From an uncultured Methylotenera sp. (lineage in GTDB: Bacteria; Pseudomonadota; Gammaproteobacteria; Burkholderiales; Methylophilaceae), in NCBI GenBank assembly GCA_937957775.1, contig CALFXV010000028.1, positions 1 through 10,512 on the forward strand: DNA of 10,512 nucleotides, given 5' to 3'. The stretch's first letter is position 1. Every line of letters starts with the position of its first letter. A program made the translations under genes and the position numbers. This document shows positions 6,748-10,512 of this stretch, piece by piece. Below the pieces are notes generated by a model, which was not told the origin of the DNA, searched no databases, and saw only the letters and a list, made by a program, of their open reading frames with translations.

Positions 6748-9273
6748 TTATTTGTTCTGCGTTTCCACCATCACCATAGGCTCATTGATGCTTTCTGTTT
6801 TTGCCTCTTTTTGCCATGCGGCTGGCTTCCTTGGCGCACGCGCTTTGGGCTCATTCACCACTGGGTTGGCTTTAGGCGCATCCACTTTGGTTTCCACCAA
6901 TTGCAAGCTAGCCGCAGCTAAATCAACTGGCTTAGCAGTGGCTTTGCGAGCACGCGCAGGACGTTTGTTGTCGGCTTTAGTACTGGCCGCAACGGCTATG
7001 TCACTGACAACTGGCTCGCTCGTTGCTGTTGTTGCGGTTGCTGCCGTGTCAACAAGGACTAGTTCGGCATCGATTTTAGCGGCTTTTTCTGGTCTGGCTT
7101 TTTTAGCCGGTTTTGTTGCCTCGCTTACCGCAGGTGCCGCAGTCGGTGTATTCACCACCACGTTTTCTACCGTGTTGGCTACCAGCATCTCAGTTGTGGC
7201 GACGGCTTCTACGGAGTCGTTAGCGACAAAAGGACGGTTAACATCGGCTTGCCCGCCTTCACCACGATCGCGACGGCCGCGACGGTTATTGCGGTTGCGA
7301 CGACCACCGGTTCTTTCGCTATTGGGCGTGGTCTCGCTAGAGTTGATTTCCGCATTGCCATTAGCCTGTTGATGTTGAGGTTGACGTGGCTGTTGAGGCT
7401 TAGCTGGACGTTGTTCCTGCGTTCTGGCTTCTTGTGGCTTGCCGTCATTAGGTCGATTTTGCCTATCTTGTGGCGCGTTTTTATTGCGGTCATTACGATT
7501 GCGGTTGCGATTGCGGTTGTTGCGGTTGCGATCGCGGTTGAATTCTTCGTTTTTCTCCGCTTCGGTTTTTTGTTTGCTGCTAGCCGATGCGCTACTGAAT
7601 AAGTTTTTGATACGGCCTAGCAAGGATAAGATCGGTGCCGCTGCAGATTTTTCCGCCACAATGGGTGCCGGTGCTGCTGGGGTGATGCCACGCACTGCGG
7701 CCACTGGTCTGACTTCCTTGGCAGTTTGTTCTGCTGTAGGGATGTAAGACGTTTCAGTCGGCAACTCCACTAATTTGTAGCTGGCGCGACTGGTTTCTTC
7801 GGTCACGTCATCGTGTTTAACACGCACGATGTTGTAATTGGGTGTTTCTAGGTGAATGTTAGGTATTAACACCACTTCAACGCCCATGCGTTGTTCGATA
7901 GCATGTATGTCAGCACGTTTTTCGTTCAACAAGAAGGTTGCCACTTCAACGGGCAATTGCACTTGGATGATCGCACTGTTGTCTTTCATGGCATCTTCTT
8001 GCGTGATGCGCAATATGTGTAAAGCAGTGGATTCAATGCCTCGGATGTGGCCGGTGCCATTGCATCGTGGGCATGGGATGTGATTGGTTTCACCTAAGCT
8101 TGGGCGCAAGCGTTGGCGTGACAATTCAAGCAAACCAAAGCGAGAAATTTTACCGGTTTGCACGCGAGCACGATCGTGATGTAAGGCGTCACGAAGCGCA
8201 TTTTCAACTTCACGTTGATTGCGTTGGCTTTCCATGTCAATAAAGTCTATCACCACCAAGCCACCAAGGTCGCGCAAGCGTAATTGGCGTGCCACTTCTT
8301 CGGCGGCTTCCATATTGGTGTTGAAGGCGGTGTGTTCGATATCGCTACCGCGCGTGGCGCGACCGGAGTTGACGTCTACTGAAACCAAAGCCTCGGTGTG
8401 GTCGATAACAATGGCGCCGCCTGAGGGTAAGCGCACTTCGCGCGAGAAAGCCGATTCAATTTGGTGCTCAATTTGGAAGCGTGTGAATAGCGGGATTTCA
8501 TCTTGGTACAATTTTACGCGGCCGACATTACCAGGCATGACGTGGCTCATGAATTGCAAGGCTTGTTCGTGTATGTCCGGCGTGTCGATTAGTATTTCAC
8601 CGATATCGGCGCTAAAGTAATCACGAATGGCACGTATCACTAAGCTGCCTTCTTGATAAATTAAGTAGGCGCCACTTTGCATTGCTGACGCACCGTCAAT
8701 GGCTGCCCACAATTGCGTTAAGTAATTTAAATCCCATTGCAGTTCTTCGGCGTTACGGCCAATACCCGCAGTGCGAGCAATGATGCTCATGCCTTTTGGC
8801 ACTTCCAATTGCGCTAATACATCGCGTAACTCGTCTCTGTCTTCGCCTTCTATGCGGCGAGATACGCCGCCGCCACGAGGGTTGTTCGGCATAAGCACTA
8901 AATAACGACCGGCCAGTGAGATGAACGTAGTAAGGGCGGCGCCTTTGTTGCCACGCTCGTCTTTGTCCACCTGCACGATGATTTCTTGACCTTCTTTTAA
9001 GGCGTCTTGTATGCGTGCTTTGCTGTCTGCGCCTTCTTTGAAGTAGCTACGTGCGACTTCTTTGAAAGGTAAAAAGCCGTGCCTGTCCATACCGTAGTCG
9101 ACAAATGCCGCTTCAAGTGATGGTTCTATGCGGGTGATGACACCTTTGTAGATATTACTTTTGCGCTGTTCTTTACCAGCGTGTTCTATGTCTAAATCGA
9201 TCAGTTTTTGACCGTCTACGATGGCAACCCGTAATTCTTCCGATTGCGTTGCATTAAATAACATGCGTTTCAT
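6748..9273 (-). CDS. rne: Ribonuclease E
   Basis: Endoribonuclease that initiates mRNA decay and processes rRNA and tRNA, and scaffolds the degradosome. Of 841 aa, the N-terminal half is the conserved catalytic core: S1 domain about 36-118, RNase H/5'-sensor region, DNase-I-like domain with Mg ligands Asp300 (VSVDVNSG) and Asp343 (VVIDFIDM), and Zn-link CPRC (401-404, Cys401 and Cys404). From about 515 on it is a disordered scaffold. This carries a probable amphipathic membrane-binding segment [12 protein letters not shown] (548-559), two Arg-rich RNA-binding stretches (579-597 and 654-670), a Gln/Pro-rich part (about 601-637) and an Ala/Lys/Val-rich tail ending in short basic patches near 769-780 and 810-822. 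The tail makes it RNase E rather than the shorter RNase G (about 490 aa). The ATG is preceded by AGGAG with 6 bases spacing. It is divergent from rluC over a long leader, as in many proteobacteria, where rne is autoregulated through its 5' UTR. Confidence 0.96.
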   Translation of the reverse strand: MKRMLFNATQSEELRVAIVDGQKLIDLDIEHAGKEQRKSNIYKGVITRIEPSLEAAFVDYGMDRHGFLPFKEVARSYFKEGADSKARIQDALKEGQEIIVQVDKDERGNKGAALTTFISLAGRYLVLMPNNPRGGGVSRRIEGEDRDELRDVLAQLEVPKGMSIIARTAGIGRNAEELQWDLNYLTQLWAAIDGASAMQSGAYLIYQEGSLVIRAIRDYFSADIGEILIDTPDIHEQALQFMSHVMPGNVGRVKLYQDEIPLFTRFQIEHQIESAFSREVRLPSGGAIVIDHTEALVSVDVNSGRATRGSDIEHTAFNTNMEAAEEVARQLRLRDLGGLVVIDFIDMESQRNQREVENALRDALHHDRARVQTGKISRFGLLELSRQRLRPSLGETNHIPCPRCNGTGHIRGIESTALHILRITQEDAMKDNSAIIQVQLPVEVATFLLNEKRADIHAIEQRMGVEVVLIPNIHLETPNYNIVRVKHDDVTEETSRASYKLVELPTETSYIPTAEQTAKEVRPVAAVRGITPAAPAPIVAEKSAAAPILSLLGRIKNLFSSASASSKQKTEAEKNEEFNRDRNRNNRNRNRNRNDRNKNAPQDRQNRPNDGKPQEARTQEQRPAKPQQPRQPQHQQANGNAEINSSETTPNSERTGGRRNRNNRRGRRDRGEGGQADVNRPFVANDSVEAVATTEMLVANTVENVVVNTPTAAPAVSEATKPAKKARPEKAAKIDAELVLVDTAATATTATSEPVVSDIAVAASTKADNKRPARARKATAKPVDLAAASLQLVETKVDAPKANPVVNEPKARAPRKPAAWQKEAKTESINEPMVMVETQNK
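7484..7540 (-). repeat. Imperfect hexamer tandem repeat coding Arg/Asn dipeptides in rne
   Basis: The plus strand shows about nine imperfect copies of the hexamer TTGCGG/TTGCGA. On the coding strand these give alternating Arg-Asn codons (residues 579-597 of RNase E, with a few Asp). It is part of the RNA-binding scaffold and in frame. Such a unit can expand or contract by two residues at a time without shifting the frame. Confidence 0.7.
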
Positions 9274-9334
9274 TGTTTGCTCCTTTAGGACTTAAGGCGC
9301 AGACTGATTGTTGAAGGCAGATTAAGGTGATGGT

Positions 9335-9349
9335 GCCAATGGGATTGGC
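9335..9349 (-). repeat. Small hairpin in the presumed rne leader
   Basis: GCCAAT (9335-9340) and ATTGGC (9344-9349) are perfect 6-base arms with a 3-base loop. They lie about 62 bases upstream of the rne start codon, inside the presumed mRNA leader. The loop on the minus strand is CCC. It may be a regulatory stem, but it is short. Confidence 0.4.
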
Positions 9350-9403
9350 CAAGCTACTGAAGGCGCGTTAAAAGTGCGCGTAGGTGAAATCTAACGATTT
9401 TGA

Positions 9404-9409
9404 ATTATA
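9404..9409 (-). promoter_or_regulatory. Candidate -10 box for rne
   Basis: The minus strand reads TATAAT. Transcription would begin near 9397 and give a leader of about 124 nt before the rne ATG. The -35 position (GCGGCT at 17-base spacing) does not match the consensus. More distant promoters are possible because the whole spacer is free. Confidence 0.42.
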
Positions 9410-9583
9410 AAGACTAGCCGCGAAAAAGCCGCTCTGTTCTAAAAGTATGAATAATCAACAAGTTAAAGAGCCGCATTAGCAAATGCAAGGGCTGTAATTA
9501 AACCGGTTGCTACTTCATGTGTTTCAATTGTAGGCAGTAACTTACAAGGTTTCTGCCCGTCGTTAAATTAAACAAATCATTAA

Positions 9584-9608
9584 AATTTATGCCGTAGTGG
9601 CGTAAATT
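9584..9608. repeat. Stem-loop in the rne-rluC spacer
   Basis: AATTTATGCC (9584-9593) and GGCGTAAATT (9599-9608) pair over 10 positions with a single T-G wobble around the loop GTAGT. No T-run follows on plus. On minus the sequence after the arm is T-rich but interrupted, so terminator activity is doubtful. It could be an RNA structure in a long rne leader or a protein site. Confidence 0.5.
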
Positions 9609-9786
9609 CGTTAAAATTCTATCTTCAGTAAATGCCTATTTAGCGATACGCCAAATCGGACTACCACGTTAAGTCGCGCTTTATGTTTATTTGTCTGCGG
9701 CGGCTTGAGCGCTAATTTTTACTTGCTGCTACTTAATAATATGGCGAGCGGCGTTAACCAAGTATCTGTTTCCACCTTAAAATGCA

Positions 9787-9813
9787 AGGTTAGCGTGCGG
9801 TGCAGGCTAACTT
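9787..9813 (+). repeat. Stem-loop upstream of rluC
   Basis: AGGTTAGC (9787-9794) and GCTAACTT (9806-9813) pair over 8 positions, one of them G-T, with an 11-base loop. It lies about 90 bases before the rluC start and would be in its 5' leader only if the promoter is further left. Function unknown. Confidence 0.35.
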
Positions 9814-9904
9814 ATTGCCATTTAAGTGTATTTTCTACATCAATTAATCTTAAATTAATCGATAATGGAGTAAGTATAGGCTACTACTAACATTTAAGCA
9901 AAGA

Positions 9905-10512
9905 ATGAACACTATCAGTCCACAAAATAAGCCATCTAGTTCGGAGCATGTCAGTGCATTGGCAGCGGCTTTTCTCACGGTTGACGAGGCAAGCGAGGGG
10001 CAGCGAGTGGATAACTTTTTGGCTAAAACCTTAAAAGGGGTGCCTAAGAGCCATGTTTATCGTATCTTGCGTAGTGGCGAAGTGCGAGTAAACAAAAAAC
10101 GAATCGATGCGGATTTTCGCTTAAGTTTAGGTGACGTGGTGCGCATACCGCCCACGCGCGCCAAGCAGATTGATAAGCCTGAGATAAAGGCGCCCAGCGT
10201 GTCGAAGTTTGCTGATGCTATTTTGTTTGAAGACGATGCGCTATTGGTCATTGATAAACCGGCTGGCTTTGCGGTGCATGGTGGTAGCGGTATCAGTCGT
10301 GGTGTCATTGAACAAATGCGATTGGAGCGACCTAAAGCCAAGTTTTTGGAATTGGTGCACCGCTTGGATAGGGAAACGTCGGGCGTGTTGATGTTGGCTA
10401 AAAAACGCAGTGCACTGGTTGCCTTGCACGAAGCCATACGCCACAACCAAACGGACAAGCGCTACTTAATGTTAGTGCAAGGGACGTGGTTGGAGAAAAA
10501 GAAACGTGTGGT
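9905..10512 (+). CDS. rluC: 23S rRNA pseudouridine synthase RluC/D family (3' end outside window)
   Basis: Converts specific uridines of 23S rRNA to pseudouridine (positions 955, 2504 and 2580 in E. coli RluC). The 202 codons present contain an N-terminal S4 RNA-binding domain (about 33-80; QRVDNFLAKTLKGVPKSHVYR followed by GEVRVNKKR) and the first part of the catalytic domain. That part has VIDKPAGFAVHGGSG (115-129) and the signature HRLDRETSG (152-160) with catalytic Asp155. KRYLMLVQG (185-193) is also family-typical. The ATG at 9905 leaves a 30-residue leader before the S4 domain, as is common, but the ribosome site (AAGCAAAG) is weak. RluC is preferred over RluD because of the divergent rne, an arrangement known from enterobacteria. 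The reading frame is open at the right edge, so about a third of the protein is missing. Confidence 0.93.
   Translation, partial: MNTISPQNKPSSSEHVSALAAAFLTVDEASEGQRVDNFLAKTLKGVPKSHVYRILRSGEVRVNKKRIDADFRLSLGDVVRIPPTRAKQIDKPEIKAPSVSKFADAILFEDDALLVIDKPAGFAVHGGSGISRGVIEQMRLERPKAKFLELVHRLDRETSGVLMLAKKRSALVALHEAIRHNQTDKRYLMLVQGTWLEKKKRV

Larger units (their letters stand above)
9274..9904. promoter_or_regulatory. Non-coding rne-rluC divergent spacer (631 bases)
   Basis: No credible gene lies in this spacer. It contains the rne ribosome site (AGGAG on minus, 9280-9284), the likely rne promoter and leader (to about 9397), and several inverted repeats: 9335-9349, 9585-9607 and 9787-9813. A boxA-like sequence (minus GCTCTTTAAC) is at 9462-9471. 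The rluC promoter was not found with confidence; GATAAT at 9861-9866 is a possible -10 without a -35. Long spacers between rne and rluC are known in enterobacteria, where they hold the autoregulatory rne leader, but I cannot align this one to them. Confidence 0.6.

Noticed and set aside
7484..7540. CRISPR-like short repeats
   Set aside because: The repeats are 6-base units with no spacers, in frame within rne and explained by the Arg-Asn protein repeat.
6752..7747. Long open frames on the plus strand opposite the rne 3' half
   Set aside because: They are antisense shadows of the low-complexity, GC-rich RNase E tail, with Ala/Leu/Arg repeats and no family signature or credible ribosome site.
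9463..9567. 34-codon minus-strand frame ending ATGLITALAFANAAL, considered as a gene remnant or small peptide
   Set aside because: The composition looks protein-like, but it has no ATG, GTG or TTG start and follows an in-frame stop. A frame this short arises by chance.
9705..9890. 61-codon plus-strand frame before rluC
   Set aside because: It needs a TTG start without a ribosome site, has unconvincing composition and contains the stem-loop at 9787-9813. Most likely chance.

Overview
This window looks like the chromosome of a betaproteobacterium, with only moderate GC. The best guess is a Methylophilaceae/Nitrosomonadales-type organism, but this rests on protein character and gene order, not a database match. 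In particular, an orn gene is divergent from an M48 (Ste24-type) peptidase that is followed by rsgA, and rne is divergent from rluC across a long spacer. Every complete gene belongs to a well-known family. I see no mobile element, CRISPR array, tRNA, rRNA or defence locus, and no sign of a new multi-gene system.

Layout. Bases 1-120 hold the edge of an unidentified reading frame and the upstream region of rfbB. rfbB (dTDP-glucose 4,6-dehydratase, +) runs convergently into queD (6-carboxytetrahydropterin synthase, -), and the two genes overlap by 9 bases. Upstream of queD on the same strand come rsgA (ribosome-assembly GTPase) and an integral-membrane M48 metallopeptidase; the three may form one minus-strand transcription unit. 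orn (oligoribonuclease, +) is divergent from the peptidase. The orn-glgA spacer carries a strong terminator for glgA and an odd Shine-Dalgarno-rich hairpin. glgA (glycogen synthase, -) is divergent from crcB (fluoride channel, +). crcB and rne (RNase E, -) converge on a very clear bidirectional terminator. A 631-base non-coding spacer then separates rne from the divergent rluC (23S rRNA pseudouridine synthase, +), which runs off the right edge.

Functional themes. RNA metabolism dominates: RNase E starts mRNA decay and rRNA processing, Orn finishes decay by removing oligonucleotides, RluC modifies 23S rRNA, RsgA matures the 30S subunit, and QueD feeds queuosine tRNA modification. The rest are single housekeeping genes for surface sugar synthesis, glycogen, membrane proteolysis and fluoride export. 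Several gene starts need care: glgA and rsgA appear to use TTG, and the first possible start is probably not the real one for rfbB, orn, crcB and the M48 peptidase.

The items most worth a second look are regulatory: the rne leader and spacer, the dyad at the presumed queD promoter, the element between orn and glgA, and the repetitive Arg/Asn coding repeat in the RNase E tail.
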